A stretch of DNA of 64,000 bases from Neobacillus niacini (GTDB lineage Bacteria > Bacillota > Bacilli > Bacillales > Cytobacillaceae), in contig NZ_JAMBOB010000005.1 of assembly GCF_023715415.1 (NCBI RefSeq), positions 372,001-436,000 of the forward strand, given 5' to 3'. A program made the translations under genes and the position numbers. Below the pieces are notes generated by a model. That model was not told the DNA's origin. It searched no databases and saw nothing but the letters and a program-made list of their open reading frames with translations. Shown here one piece after another: positions 1 to 8,762 of this stretch (positions within the stretch are counted from its first letter, which is position 1; every line of letters begins with the position of its first letter).

Positions 1-28
1 ATTTTGAATTAATGAGGAGATGAATACA

Positions 29-1387
29 ATGCCAACAGTCGCTTTTCATACACTTGGATGTAAAGTGAATCATTATGAGACTGAAGCTATCTGGCAATTG
101 TTCAAGCAAGAAGGCTACGATCGAGTTGATTTTGAATCAATCTCTGATGTATATATAATCAATACGTGTACGGTAACAAATACAGGAGATAAGAAAAGCC
201 GCCAAGTAATTCGTCGTGCGGTCCGCAAAAATCCTGATGCAGTAATTTGTGTGACAGGATGTTATGCGCAAACATCACCTGCTGAAATTATGGCAATACC
301 TGGTGTTGATATCGTAGTTGGAACCCAGGATCGAGTAAAAATGCTTGAATATATTGAACAGTATAAGACTGAACGCCAGCCAATAAATGGTGTCGGTAAT
401 ATCATGAAAAATCGTGTCTATGAAGAGCTTGATGTTCCCGCATTTACTGATCGCACACGTGCTTCATTGAAAATTCAAGAAGGTTGTAACAATTTCTGTA
501 CTTTTTGTATTATCCCGTGGGCACGTGGGTTAATGAGATCGCGTGATCCAAAGGAAGTCATTCGTCAGGCACAGCAGCTTGTGGATGCAGGTTACAAAGA
601 AATTGTATTAACTGGGATTCATACAGGTGGATATGGCGAGGACATGAAGGATTACAACCTAGCCTTGCTGCTACGTGATTTAGAAGCTCAGGTAAAGGGG
701 CTTGCACGTCTCCGAATTTCTTCTATTGAAGCAAGTCAAATTACGGATGAAGTAATTGAAGTAATTAAACACTCAAATATTATTGTTCGTCATTTGCATA
801 TCCCGATTCAATCAGGTTCAAATACAGTATTAAAAAGAATGCGTCGTAAATATACGATGGAATTCTTTGGCGAACGATTAGACCGTCTAAAGGAAGTGCT
901 CCCTGGTCTAGCTGTTACATCTGACGTCATTGTTGGTTTTCCAGGTGAAACTGAAGAAGAATTTATAGAAACATATAACTTTATTAATGAACATAAATTT
1001 TCTGAACTACATGTCTTCCCATATTCTAAGCGTACAGGAACACCCGCTGCTAGAATGGAAGATCAAGTGGACGAAGAGGTTAAAAACGAGCGTGTACACC
1101 GCTTAATTGCTCTTTCTGATCAATTAGCTAAGGAATATGCATCACAATTTGAAAATGATGTATTAGAAGTAATACCAGAAGAAGAATTCAATGAAGGCAT
1201 GTATGTAGGGTACACAGATAATTATTTGAAGGTGGTATTCCCTGCAACAGAAGAAATGATTGGGAAGCTTGTCAAAGTAAAAATTTCAAAAGCTGGGTAT
1301 CCATACAATGAAGGGCAATTTGTCACAATTGTTGAGGATGAACCAGTAATATATGAAGTATTTACAAAAGAAGAAGCTGCCATTTAA
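29..1387 (+). CDS. mtaB: tRNA (N6-threonylcarbamoyladenosine(37)-C2)-methylthiotransferase MtaB
   Basis: Radical-SAM methylthiotransferase that converts t6A37 to ms2t6A37 in ANN-decoding tRNAs. The 452-residue protein has the expected order: an N-terminal MTTase domain with cysteines at about 11, 47 and 78 for the auxiliary Fe-S cluster, the radical-SAM motif CNNFCTFC at about 153-160, and a C-terminal TRAM domain. It closely resembles B. subtilis MtaB (YqeV) as I recall it. I start it at the ATG at 29, because GAGGAG at 14-19 is 9 bases upstream, whereas the in-frame ATG at 20 abuts that Shine-Dalgarno. It is probably the last gene of an operon that begins outside the window; a terminator follows directly. 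Confidence 0.96.
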   Translation: MPTVAFHTLGCKVNHYETEAIWQLFKQEGYDRVDFESISDVYIINTCTVTNTGDKKSRQVIRRAVRKNPDAVICVTGCYAQTSPAEIMAIPGVDIVVGTQDRVKMLEYIEQYKTERQPINGVGNIMKNRVYEELDVPAFTDRTRASLKIQEGCNNFCTFCIIPWARGLMRSRDPKEVIRQAQQLVDAGYKEIVLTGIHTGGYGEDMKDYNLALLLRDLEAQVKGLARLRISSIEASQITDEVIEVIKHSNIIVRHLHIPIQSGSNTVLKRMRRKYTMEFFGERLDRLKEVLPGLAVTSDVIVGFPGETEEEFIETYNFINEHKFSELHVFPYSKRTGTPAARMEDQVDEEVKNERVHRLIALSDQLAKEYASQFENDVLEVIPEEEFNEGMYVGYTDNYLKVVFPATEEMIGKLVKVKISKAGYPYNEGQFVTIVEDEPVIYEVFTKEEAAI

Positions 1388-1410
1388 GGACCTATTTGGT
1401 CCTTTTTTTT
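1386..1410 (+). terminator. Rho-independent terminator of mtaB
   Basis: AAGGACC (1386-1392) pairs with GGTCCTT (1398-1404) around a five-base loop, followed by a run of T to 1410. The stem begins inside the mtaB stop codon. Confidence 0.9.
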
Positions 1411-1480
1411 ATATTGGTTTGGGTATTCTAATAGTAGTATCAACCTTCTTTAAAATATAGTTAGAAAAGGGGCTAAGAAA

Positions 1481-2155
1481 ATGGCTACTACCAATGTTGC
1501 TTCAATGATTGACCACACATTGTTAAAAGCGGACGCAACAAGTCAACAAATTGAGACCCTTTGCCAAGAAGCGAAAGAGCACAAATTTTTTTCCGTTTGT
1601 GTAAATCCCACTTGGGTTAGCACTGCGAGCGATTTATTAAGTGGAAGTGACGTTAAGGTTTGTACTGTTATTGGGTTTCCACTTGGTGCGACAACCCCGG
1701 AAACCAAGGCATTTGAGACAAAAAATGCAATAGAGAATGGTGCAGATGAGGTTGACATGGTCATCAATATTGGTGCCTTGAAGGATAAAAATGATGAGTT
1801 AGTGGAAAAGGATATTCGTGCGGTTGTTGAAGCTGCAAAGGGCAAAGCATTAACGAAGGTAATCATTGAAACTAGCTTGCTAACCAATGAAGAAAAAGTT
1901 CGTGCCTGTCAGCTTGCTGTAAAGGCAGGAACAGACTTTGTTAAAACATCGACTGGGTTCTCAACAGGTGGTGCAACAGTTGAAGATATTAAGCTAATGA
2001 GAGAAAGTGTTGGACCGAATATTGGAGTTAAAGCCTCGGGAGGGGTTCGTAATACAGCAGATACCGAAAAAATGATTCAAGCGGGAGCAACGAGAATTGG
2101 CGCAAGTGCAGGAGTCGCTATACTTCAAGGATTAACTGTTACTTCCGATTACTAA
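1481..2155 (+). CDS. deoC: Deoxyribose-phosphate aldolase DeoC
   Basis: Class I aldolase that cleaves 2-deoxyribose-5-phosphate to glyceraldehyde-3-phosphate and acetaldehyde in deoxynucleoside catabolism. The 224-residue length is that of the bacterial family. The segments IDHTLLKAD near the N-terminus, KVIIETSLL and the Schiff-base lysine segment FVKTSTGF are present, and GVKASGGVR is near the C-terminus. The start ATG has AAAAGGGG about 8 bases upstream. It is a single gene between two terminators; no other nucleoside-catabolism gene is beside it, although cdd lies 10 kb away. Confidence 0.96.
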   Translation: MATTNVASMIDHTLLKADATSQQIETLCQEAKEHKFFSVCVNPTWVSTASDLLSGSDVKVCTVIGFPLGATTPETKAFETKNAIENGADEVDMVINIGALKDKNDELVEKDIRAVVEAAKGKALTKVIIETSLLTNEEKVRACQLAVKAGTDFVKTSTGFSTGGATVEDIKLMRESVGPNIGVKASGGVRNTADTEKMIQAGATRIGASAGVAILQGLTVTSDY

Positions 2156-2180
2156 AAAAGACGGCAACAGCCGTCTTTTT
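2155..2180. terminator. Bidirectional terminator between deoC and yqeW
   Basis: AAAAAGACGGC (2155-2165) and GCCGTCTTTTT (2170-2180) form a perfect 11-bp stem with a four-base loop. The A-run on one side and the T-run on the other let it work for deoC (+) and the convergent yqeW (-). Confidence 0.92.
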
Positions 2181-2185
2181 GTGCT

Positions 2186-3115
2186 TTATTTTGTTTTTCC
2201 GCCATGAACCTTCAGGATCATTTCACCAAATTTTGTTGCAAAAGGCAGGACCATGATGGATGAAACGATGTTAAATATAACACTAATATGTGCTAGCTGA
2301 ATCATTTTTTCATCCGCTAACAAATGAGCATTTTCGGACAAAGCTGGGATAAAGGGAGTAAAGAGTAAAACGCCTGCTACATTGAGCCAAACGTGTGCAA
2401 AGGCAGCCAATCTTGATTCTTTCCCGCCTCCAATCGAAGCAATCATTGCCGTAATACATGTCCCGATATTGGCCCCAAACACAATCGCAATTCCTGCATC
2501 AAGATGAAGCAAACCTGCCGTTAAAAACCCCATGGTAATTCCGGTCATAGCTGTACTAGATTGAATAATGGCAGTTATAACTGCGCCAGTTAAAATGCTT
2601 AAAATGATATTGTCATTAATGGAGAGGATAAAATTATTGATAAAAGGGAGTTCAGTTAATGGGCGAGCCAAAAGCTCAAAACCTTTCATTGATGTAAAAA
2701 CTGAGGCGATACCAAAGGTGACCATACCAATGCTTCTAATCTTTATAGATTTAAAAAAGGTAAGTAAGGCTCCAATAATAGCAAGTGGCACTAGAATTTT
2801 ATCAAGATTGAAGGTAATTAGCTCTGTCTTAAAGGTTGTTCCGATATTTGTACCCAAAATAATTCCGATTGATTGAGGAAAGGTCATAATTTTCGCTGAA
2901 ATTAGTCCAATCGTGATGACCATAACTGCTGAACTGCTCTGTAATAAGGCAGTAACAAAGGTTCCTGTCACCATACCTTTTAGTGGTGTACTAGTTAGTT
3001 TGGTCAGCCATCCTTTTAATTTATTCCCCGACAAATTAAATAATCCAAACCTAATAATGGTCATTCCAAATATAAATAATAAGATAAATAATATAAATAA
3101 TACTATGTATAGCAT
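2186..3115 (-). CDS. yqeW: Na/Pi cotransporter family protein YqeW
   Basis: Integral membrane protein of the Na+/phosphate cotransporter (NptA, PF02690) family, 309 residues. Two internally repeated halves carry the family signatures: ALLQSSSAVMV with GTNIGTT in the first, and IIQSSTAMTG with GANIGTC in the second. At least eight hydrophobic segments are visible. I start at the ATG at 3115 because AGGGGGTG lies 6-7 bases upstream; an in-frame start 45 bases further up has no comparable site. It matches YqeW, which sits near rpsU in B. subtilis. Transport substrate is inferred from family only. Confidence 0.88.
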   Translation of the reverse strand: MLYIVLFILFILLFIFGMTIIRFGLFNLSGNKLKGWLTKLTSTPLKGMVTGTFVTALLQSSSAVMVITIGLISAKIMTFPQSIGIILGTNIGTTFKTELITFNLDKILVPLAIIGALLTFFKSIKIRSIGMVTFGIASVFTSMKGFELLARPLTELPFINNFILSINDNIILSILTGAVITAIIQSSTAMTGITMGFLTAGLLHLDAGIAIVFGANIGTCITAMIASIGGGKESRLAAFAHVWLNVAGVLLFTPFIPALSENAHLLADEKMIQLAHISVIFNIVSSIMVLPFATKFGEMILKVHGGKTK

Positions 3116-3231
3116 GTCTTCACCCCCTACCTTCATTGTATGCCTGAGGGAAGGGGACATGCCAGATTTCTGACAGGTTGTTCAATAAATTGTGGATTTA
3201 TGAATAAAAATATCAAAAGCTCTATTCAACT

Positions 3232-3259
3232 CTAGAAATACAGTTGACCTAATTTCTAG
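3232..3259. repeat. Perfect 8-bp inverted repeat around the rpsU -35 box
   Basis: CTAGAAAT (3232-3239) and ATTTCTAG (3252-3259) flank a 12-base spacer that contains the TTGACC -35 hexamer. The position would suit an operator, but I know of no factor with this site. Confidence 0.6.
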
Positions 3260-3272
3260 GATATATTATAAT
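3244..3272 (+). promoter_or_regulatory. Sigma-A promoter of rpsU-yqeY
   Basis: TTGACC (3244-3249), a 17-base spacer and TATAAT (3267-3272). This is a near-consensus vegetative promoter and is followed about 50 bases later by rpsU, as expected for a highly expressed ribosomal gene. Confidence 0.88.
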
Positions 3273-3328
3273 TGCAAGGTACATGGATTGAATGTAAGTG
3301 TGTTGTGTTTCGGAGGGAGGGAAAGAGA

Positions 3329-3502
3329 ATGTCTAAAACCGTCGTTAAGAAAAACGAATCGCTTGAAGATGCTCTTCGTCGCTTCAAACGTACAGTATCA
3401 AAAACTGGTACTTTGCAAGAGGCAAGAAAGCGCGAATTCTACGAAAAGCCAAGTGTAAAGCGTAAGAAAAAGTCTGAAGCAGCAAGAAAACGTAAGTTCT
3501 AA
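3329..3502 (+). CDS. rpsU: 30S ribosomal protein bS21
   Basis: Small-subunit ribosomal protein S21, 57 residues, very basic, with the family N-terminus [19 protein letters not shown] and a Lys/Arg-rich tail. The start ATG at 3329 is 8 bases after GGAGGGAGG (3312-3320); the open frame extends upstream to 3272, but that part lies in the promoter and leader. It is transcribed with yqeY (15 bases downstream) from the promoter at 3244, the same arrangement as in B. subtilis. Confidence 0.98.
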   Translation: MSKTVVKKNESLEDALRRFKRTVSKTGTLQEARKREFYEKPSVKRKKKSEAARKRKF

Positions 3503-3517
3503 GAGAGGGTGTAATTA

Positions 3518-3964
3518 ATGAGTCTTCTCGAGCGTTTAAATAGTGACATGAAACAAGCGATGAAAAATAAGGAAAAAGACAAACTCATAACGATTCGGAT
3601 GGTAAAAGCTTCATTGCAAAATGAAGCGATTAAGCTTGGAACAAAAGAGCTCTCCGAAGAAACTGAGTTAACTATCCTTTCTCGCGAAGTGAAGCAACGC
3701 AAAGAATCCCTCCATGAATTTGATAAAGCAGGTCGTCAAGACCTTGTTGATAAATTGCGTGCAGAATTGGCTATCGTCGAACTGTACTTACCGAAGCAGC
3801 TTTCCGAAGAAGAGTTGTCAGAAATTGTTAAAGAAACAGTCTCTGAAGTCGGTGCAAAATCAAAAGCGGATATGGGAAAAGTGATGGCTGCGATTATGCC
3901 TAAAGTAAAGGGTAAAGCAGACGGGTCACTTGTAAATAAATACGTACAACAACACCTTTCATAA
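3518..3964 (+). CDS. yqeY: GatB/YqeY domain protein YqeY
   Basis: 148-residue YqeY-family protein, homologous to the C-terminal tRNA-recognition tail of GatB but free-standing. Family landmarks are the N-terminal segment [16 protein letters not shown], the internal [18 protein letters not shown] and the C-terminal [17 protein letters not shown]. Its exact role is unknown; linkage to rpsU is conserved in many Firmicutes. It lies 15 bases behind rpsU with GAGAGGGTG as ribosome-binding site and is closed by a strong terminator. Confidence 0.94.
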   Translation: MSLLERLNSDMKQAMKNKEKDKLITIRMVKASLQNEAIKLGTKELSEETELTILSREVKQRKESLHEFDKAGRQDLVDKLRAELAIVELYLPKQLSEEELSEIVKETVSEVGAKSKADMGKVMAAIMPKVKGKADGSLVNKYVQQHLS

Positions 3965-3981
3965 TTATTCTGACAACCAAG

Positions 3982-4014
3982 GCCGCAAGCGTAAAGCTTG
4001 CGGCTTTTCATTTT
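3982..4014 (+). terminator. Rho-independent terminator of rpsU-yqeY
   Basis: GCCGCAAGC (3982-3990) and GCTTGCGGC (3996-4004) form a perfect 9-bp stem with a GTAAA loop, then TTTTCATTTT. Confidence 0.92.
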
Positions 4015-4022
4015 GGGAAAAT

Positions 4023-4050
4023 TGAAACTTATTTGGAGTTTAAACGTATA
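4023..4050 (+). promoter_or_regulatory. Sigma-W promoter of nfeD-floA-yqfB
   Basis: TGAAAC (4023-4028), a 16-base spacer and CGTATA (4045-4050) match the known sigma-W consensus at every hexamer base. It lies just after the yqeY terminator and 30 bases before nfeD. The orthologous yqeZ-floA-yqfB operon of B. subtilis is a known sigma-W target, so this is strongly supported by both sequence and context. Confidence 0.92.
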
Positions 4051-4079
4051 CATAATGTCGACATGAAGGGAGGATAAAG

Positions 4080-4712
4080 ATGGTTGAGTTTTTAACAAAC
4101 CCAGTCGTTGTAACACTGCTATTAACGATTGCAGGGACAGCTATTGTCTATGAGTTGTTTTCGTCAAAGTTTGGAATATCAGGATTTATAGGTTTATTTG
4201 CATTGCTTCTTTTCTTTTATGGACATTTTCAAGCTGGTCTTGCTGGTTTCGGAACCATTATGTTATTCGCTGTAGGAATCATGCTAATTTTCTTAGAATT
4301 TTTTCTTCCAGGGGCCATTTCAGGAACTTTAGGATTGGCAGCATTAATCGCAAGTCTCTTTATCGCAGGAGAAAATCCTTTGAATATGGGAATATCCATT
4401 TTCATCGCTATTTGTATTTCGATTGTTGTCCTATTTTTTATGATCAAGGTCTTAGGCAAAAAAATGGTCTTATTTAATCGAATGATACTATTTGATTCGG
4501 CAAAAAAAGAGGATGGGTATGTGTCGAATGTGAATCGCACAGAACTAATAGGAAAAGAAGGAATCGCATTGACAGTATTACGGCCATCCGGAACAGCAGT
4601 TATTAATAATGAAAGAATTGATGTTGTAACTGAAGGTGATTTTATTGATCAAAATTCAAAAATCACCGTAGTAAAGGTCGAAGGGGTACGTGTTGTAGTC
4701 AGAAAAATATAA
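4080..4712 (+). CDS. NfeD family membrane protein, form lacking the protease domain
   Basis: NfeD-type partner of the flotillin FloA, 210 residues. Four or five hydrophobic segments (about residues 8-125) are followed by a soluble OB-fold-like domain (about 150-210, starting near ELIGKEGIAL). In B. subtilis the gene at this position, yqeZ, encodes a protein about twice as long with an N-terminal ClpP-class serine protease domain. That domain is absent here, and the 115 bases upstream are fully occupied by the yqeY terminator and sigma-W promoter, so it is a genuinely short form rather than a wrong start. AAGGGAGG lies 6 bases before the ATG. Confidence 0.88.
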   Translation: MVEFLTNPVVVTLLLTIAGTAIVYELFSSKFGISGFIGLFALLLFFYGHFQAGLAGFGTIMLFAVGIMLIFLEFFLPGAISGTLGLAALIASLFIAGENPLNMGISIFIAICISIVVLFFMIKVLGKKMVLFNRMILFDSAKKEDGYVSNVNRTELIGKEGIALTVLRPSGTAVINNERIDVVTEGDFIDQNSKITVVKVEGVRVVVRKI

Positions 4713-4739
4713 TGAATGACTAACTAGGAGGTAAACGCT

Positions 4740-5732
4740 GTGGAATTAACAAGTGGAAGTTTATTTATGATTGGTATTATCGTTGTGGCACTAATTTTTC
4801 TAGGAATCTTATTATCATTTGTTCCAGTAATGCTTTGGGTTTCTGCTCTTGCTGCAGGAGTTCGAATAAGTATCTTTACATTAGTGGGGATGAGACTTAG
4901 ACGGGTTACACCGAGCAGAGTTGTCAATCCGCTTATTAAAGCACATAAGGCAGGGTTAAACGTTACAACAAATCAGCTCGAAAGTCACTACCTGGCAGGC
5001 GGGAATGTAGATAGAGTCGTGAATGCGTTAATCGCTGCACATCGTGCAAACATTGAGTTATCATTCGAACGTTGTGCCGCAATTGACCTTGCGGGGCGTG
5101 ATGTCTTAGAAGCTGTGCAGATGAGTGTAAATCCAAAAGTTATCGAAACTCCATTCATCGCAGGTGTTGCCATGAACGGAATCGAGGTTAAAGCAAAAGC
5201 GAGAATTACCGTACGTGCTAATATCGACCGACTTGTCGGTGGTGCCGGTGAAGATACTGTTGTAGCACGTGTTGGCGAAGGGGTCATTTCGACGATTGGT
5301 TCCTCACTTGACCATAGTAAAGTACTCGAGAGTCCGGAACTGATTTCACAAACAGTACTAGCTAAAGGATTAGATTCTGGTACCGCTTTTGAAATTCTTT
5401 CGATTGATATTGCTGATGTTGATTTAGGAAGAAACATCGGTGCTGAGCTGCAAACGGAGCAGGCAGAAGCCGATAAGAAGATTGCTCAAGCAAAAGCAGA
5501 AGAGCGCCGTGCGATGGCTGTCGCTACAGAGCAGGAAATGAAGGCGAAAGTAGAAGAAATGAGAGCTAAGGTTGTAGAGGCTGAGGCAGAGGTACCTCTG
5601 GCTATGGCAGAAGCATTGAAATCTGGTAATATTAGTGTCATGGAGTATATGAATTATAAAAATATTTCTGCTGATACAGATATGCGCGGATCTATCGGCA
5701 AGATGACTGGTGATAAAAAGGACGACAAATAA
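4740..5732 (+). CDS. floA: Flotillin-like protein FloA
   Basis: Membrane-raft scaffold of the SPFH/flotillin-like YqfA family, 330 residues, nearly identical in length to B. subtilis FloA. A hydrophobic hairpin (about residues 5-45) anchors it to the membrane. It is followed by the SPFH-like domain and a long Ala/Glu-rich coiled coil (about 230-300) used for oligomerisation. It starts with GTG at 4740, 7 bases after AGGAGGT (4726-4732), and follows nfeD by 27 bases. Expected to be induced by envelope stress through the sigma-W promoter upstream. Confidence 0.96.
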   Translation: MELTSGSLFMIGIIVVALIFLGILLSFVPVMLWVSALAAGVRISIFTLVGMRLRRVTPSRVVNPLIKAHKAGLNVTTNQLESHYLAGGNVDRVVNALIAAHRANIELSFERCAAIDLAGRDVLEAVQMSVNPKVIETPFIAGVAMNGIEVKAKARITVRANIDRLVGGAGEDTVVARVGEGVISTIGSSLDHSKVLESPELISQTVLAKGLDSGTAFEILSIDIADVDLGRNIGAELQTEQAEADKKIAQAKAEERRAMAVATEQEMKAKVEEMRAKVVEAEAEVPLAMAEALKSGNISVMEYMNYKNISADTDMRGSIGKMTGDKKDDK

Positions 5733-5765
5733 ACCACCAATTTTTCCTAAGTAAGGAGGGTGGAA

Positions 5766-6200
5766 ATGGAAACCATACTATTTTTAATTATTGCTGGAAT
5801 TCTCTCATCAATCTTTGGTAAAGCAAAGGGTAATAATAATCAAGGAAAAACAAAATCTCTTCCTACAAAAGGTTTTGCAGATTTCCGAACAAAGGTTGAA
5901 CAACAAATGATGGGCATTCCAAGAAACAAAGGACAAATCTCTACAGGCCTGCCAGCAAAGAAGGAAACGAATTTGCAAAGTATGGAGGAAAAGTATCAAG
6001 AGATGAAGCAGAATCCAGTCAACTCGAAAACCCAAGTAAATCAGTTGAAGACTAGAGAAGCTGCTGCCAGAATGAAAGTGGAATCTGACGAGACTCCATT
6101 TGAAAAACCAGATGAAAAAACAATTATTAATGGGATAATTTGGGCTGAGATACTAGGTGAACCACGAGCGAAAAAGCCGTACTATCCGAGAAAAGGCTAA
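5766..6200 (+). CDS. yqfB: YqfB, small protein of the floA operon
   Basis: 144-residue protein of unknown function in the third position of the sigma-W operon. It has one N-terminal hydrophobic segment (about residues 3-16) and a long hydrophilic, Lys/Gln/Glu-rich remainder with low complexity, ending in a conserved-looking IIWAEILGEPRAKKPY segment. I start it at the ATG at 5766, 6 bases after AAGGAGG (5753-5759), rather than the GTG at 5760 that overlaps the Shine-Dalgarno. Named by position in the operon; an envelope-associated role is only inferred. Confidence 0.75.
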   Translation: METILFLIIAGILSSIFGKAKGNNNQGKTKSLPTKGFADFRTKVEQQMMGIPRNKGQISTGLPAKKETNLQSMEEKYQEMKQNPVNSKTQVNQLKTREAAARMKVESDETPFEKPDEKTIINGIIWAEILGEPRAKKPYYPRKG

Positions 6201-6245
6201 ATAAATTATTTTAAAAGCCATTTTATCAATCGAAAAAGATGTGCT

Positions 6246-6294
6246 AGAACCCCCTTTCATTTCATATTATGAGATGAAAGGGGGTTCTTTTTTT
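6246..6294 (+). terminator. Long terminator of the floA operon, overlapping the yqfC ribosome-binding site
   Basis: AGAACCCCCTTTCAT (6246-6260) pairs perfectly with 6274-6288; a G-T pair and TCAT/ATGA (6262-6265 with 6269-6272) extend the stem to about 20 bp with a three-base loop. Seven T (6288-6294) follow, and the next base is the A of the yqfC start codon. The AAAGGGGG in the 3' arm (6277-6284) is the only Shine-Dalgarno for yqfC. Confidence 0.9.
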
Positions 6295-6597
6295 ATGGCA
6301 AAAAAATGGGGCCTGCGTGTCCGGAACTGGATGGCACAAAAAATGGATCTTCCTCAAGATGTCATGATGGATTTACCCCGGATTACAATGATTGGGCAAA
6401 TCCATATATACATTGAGAATCATAGAGGGTTGATTACTTTTACTGATAAAGAATTGCGTCTGTTGTTAAAGCAGGGTCAATTGCAAATAAAAGGGAATTC
6501 TTTCGTGATTAAAACCATATTGCCTGAAGAGATTTTACTTGAAGGGAAAATCGATCAGGTCATTTATATAAATGAAAATCCAGGAGGAGCAAAATGA
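6295..6597 (+). CDS. yqfC: Sporulation protein YqfC
   Basis: 100-residue YqfC-family sporulation protein; the core DLPQDVMMDLPRITMIGQ and the C-terminal FVIKTILPEEILLEGKID are characteristic of the family. In B. subtilis the gene is in the mother-cell sigma-E regulon with yqfD; the exact role is unknown. I place the start at ATG 6295, because an upstream in-frame GTG at 6241 would put the terminator hairpin inside the coding region. The ribosome-binding site lies within the 3' arm of that hairpin. The stop overlaps the yqfD start (ATGA). I see no clear sigma-E promoter upstream. Confidence 0.9.
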   Translation: MAKKWGLRVRNWMAQKMDLPQDVMMDLPRITMIGQIHIYIENHRGLITFTDKELRLLLKQGQLQIKGNSFVIKTILPEEILLEGKIDQVIYINENPGGAK

Positions 6598-7787
6598 AAA
6601 ACCAATGGATCGAATTTTTTTCTGGCAAAGTAACTGTAAAAGTATCGGGAAGAGGAATAGAAAGATTTTTAAATGTTCTTACTAGAAACGGACTAATGAT
6701 TTGGAATGTAAAACGACATGGCACTGAAACCATTACTTTCACAATGAGTCTCAGTGATGCTTTAAAAATTAGACATTTTGCAAGAGAAAAAGAATGCTCC
6801 ATTACCTTTTTAAGGAGGGCTGGGATGCCTTTTTTATTTAAACGACTATTGAAAAATAGTGGGTTTATTGGTGGAGCCATTCTTTTCCTCATGATTATTT
6901 TGGTTTTATCTAATGTCATTTGGGGGATTGAAATAAAGGGAGCTAAACCTGCAACGGAGTATCAGATTCGCAAAGAATTGGACAAGATGGGTGTGAAAAT
7001 TGGTAAAGTGCAATTTTTTGTGGATAACGTAGAAGGAATACAAAGGAAATTGACTAATAATGTTGGTAACCTTACATGGGTAGGTGTGGAATTAAAGGGG
7101 ACAACCTATCATCTACAAGTGGTCGAGAAGAAAGAACCTGAGAAGCCGGAACAACTTGCACCAAGGAATTTAGTTGCAAAAAAGAAGGCAGTTATTGATT
7201 CTATGTATGTTGAAACAGGACAAAAAATGGTTGATATCCATGACCATGTCGAAGCTGGGCAATTGTTAGTATCCGGTGTTATCGGAAAGGAAGGTCAAAC
7301 ACAGCAAGTTGCGGCCATTGGAGAGGTTTGGGGGGAAACGTGGTACAGGAGCCATGTTGAATTACCTTTAAAAACGAAATTCTTTGTATTCAACGGTCAG
7401 GAAAAACAAAAATTTTCTTTAATCTTGGGTAATCTAGAAATTCCTATATGGGGATTTGGCGAACCAGATTTTCAGGAATACGAAGCGGAAAAGAATGTGA
7501 AGAAAATCAATCTCTTAAAATGGGAGCTGCCTATTTCGATTGGAAATGAAACATTGAGAGCACGTGAAGAGACAACCCGCACGTATACGGATAAAGAAGC
7601 CGAAAAAAATGCACTTGAATTAGCGAAAAATAAAATAAAAAGTGGATTGGATGAAGAAGCTATAATAAAAGATGAAAAAATTTTACACAAAGAGTTGAAA
7701 GATGGTAAAGTTATCCTAGATATCCACTTTAAGATTATCGAAAATATTGCGGTTGGACAACCAATACCCAAGGAGACTCCTGAATGA
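6594..7787 (+). CDS. yqfD: Sporulation protein YqfD
   Basis: 397-residue YqfD-family membrane protein needed for efficient sporulation in B. subtilis. A soluble N-terminal region (about 1-85) precedes a single transmembrane segment (about 92-110, FLMIILVLSNVIWG). A large extracytoplasmic domain of about 280 residues with predicted beta structure follows. It overlaps yqfC by four bases (ATGA) and phoH by four bases, so the three are translationally coupled. The biochemical function of the family is not established. Confidence 0.93.
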   Translation: MKNQWIEFFSGKVTVKVSGRGIERFLNVLTRNGLMIWNVKRHGTETITFTMSLSDALKIRHFAREKECSITFLRRAGMPFLFKRLLKNSGFIGGAILFLMIILVLSNVIWGIEIKGAKPATEYQIRKELDKMGVKIGKVQFFVDNVEGIQRKLTNNVGNLTWVGVELKGTTYHLQVVEKKEPEKPEQLAPRNLVAKKKAVIDSMYVETGQKMVDIHDHVEAGQLLVSGVIGKEGQTQQVAAIGEVWGETWYRSHVELPLKTKFFVFNGQEKQKFSLILGNLEIPIWGFGEPDFQEYEAEKNVKKINLLKWELPISIGNETLRAREETTRTYTDKEAEKNALELAKNKIKSGLDEEAIIKDEKILHKELKDGKVILDIHFKIIENIAVGQPIPKETPE

Positions 7788-8752
7788 CGATAAATCTAAA
7801 AACAATAAATGTACAACTAGAAAATCCAACAGAAGCTATTGCCCTTATTGGCAATGCGGATGCAAATTTAAAAATAATTGAAGATGAACTCAAAGTATCT
7901 ATAGTTACACGGGGTGAATCTGTCAGCCTTTCTGGTGATGAAGAAAGAGTAATTCTGGCCAGTCAAATTCTTGATAAACTTATTTTTGTCATTAGAAAGG
8001 GTGTAACCATAAGCCAAAGGGATGTGCTGTCAGCGATTCAAATGGCTCAAAAAGGTACCCTCGATTACTTTGACAATCTTTATGATGAGGAAATTGCAAA
8101 GAATGTAAAAGGAAAAAGTATTCGAATTAAAACGCTTGGGCAAAGACAATATATTATGGCTATTAGACAGAATGACCTTGTATTTGGAATTGGACCAGCG
8201 GGTACAGGTAAAACATATTTAGCCGTGGTAATGGCAGTAAATGCCTTGAAAAATGGACAGGTAAACAAGATTATTTTAACGAGACCTGCTGTAGAAGCTG
8301 GCGAGAGTCTTGGATTTTTACCTGGGGATTTAAAAGAAAAGGTCGATCCGTATTTACGCCCTCTCTATGATGCATTAAATGACGTTTTGGGTGCCGAACA
8401 TACTCAAAGGTTAATTGAACGTGGAACGATTGAGATTGCGCCATTAGCCTACATGAGGGGACGGACATTAGATGATGCCTTCGTAATTTTAGATGAGGCC
8501 CAAAATACCACTCATGCCCAAATGAAGATGTTCCTAACAAGGCTTGGTTTCGGTTCGAAAATGGTTATAACTGGTGACCAAACGCAAATCGATTTACCTA
8601 AAGGTGCAAAGTCAGGACTAATAGATGCAGAAAAGATTTTGCTGGGTGTAAAGGGGATTTCTTTTGTTTTCTTAGAACAAAGCGATGTTGTTCGTCACCC
8701 ACTTGTCGGCAGGATTGTCGAGGCATACGAAAAGAAGCCGCTGCAAAGCTAA
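7784..8752 (+). CDS. phoH: PhoH-family ATPase
   Basis: Cytoplasmic PhoH-like P-loop ATPase, 322 residues. A KH-like N-terminal region is followed by the Walker A motif GPAGTGKT (about residues 130-137) and Walker B VILDEAQN (about 233-240), with the family arginine segment MVITGDQTQID after it. Related to superfamily 1 helicases; a role in RNA metabolism is suggested by its conserved linkage to ybeY, which lies 2.3 kb downstream here. It is coupled to yqfD by an ATGA overlap and followed by a terminator. Confidence 0.95.
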   Translation: MTINLKTINVQLENPTEAIALIGNADANLKIIEDELKVSIVTRGESVSLSGDEERVILASQILDKLIFVIRKGVTISQRDVLSAIQMAQKGTLDYFDNLYDEEIAKNVKGKSIRIKTLGQRQYIMAIRQNDLVFGIGPAGTGKTYLAVVMAVNALKNGQVNKIILTRPAVEAGESLGFLPGDLKEKVDPYLRPLYDALNDVLGAEHTQRLIERGTIEIAPLAYMRGRTLDDAFVILDEAQNTTHAQMKMFLTRLGFGSKMVITGDQTQIDLPKGAKSGLIDAEKILLGVKGISFVFLEQSDVVRHPLVGRIVEAYEKKPLQS

Positions 8753-8762
8753 AGGCAAGGAT

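Noticed and set aside
6241-6294. GTG at 6241 as start of yqfC
   Set aside because: It would place the terminator stem inside the coding region and add residues not found in the YqfC family.
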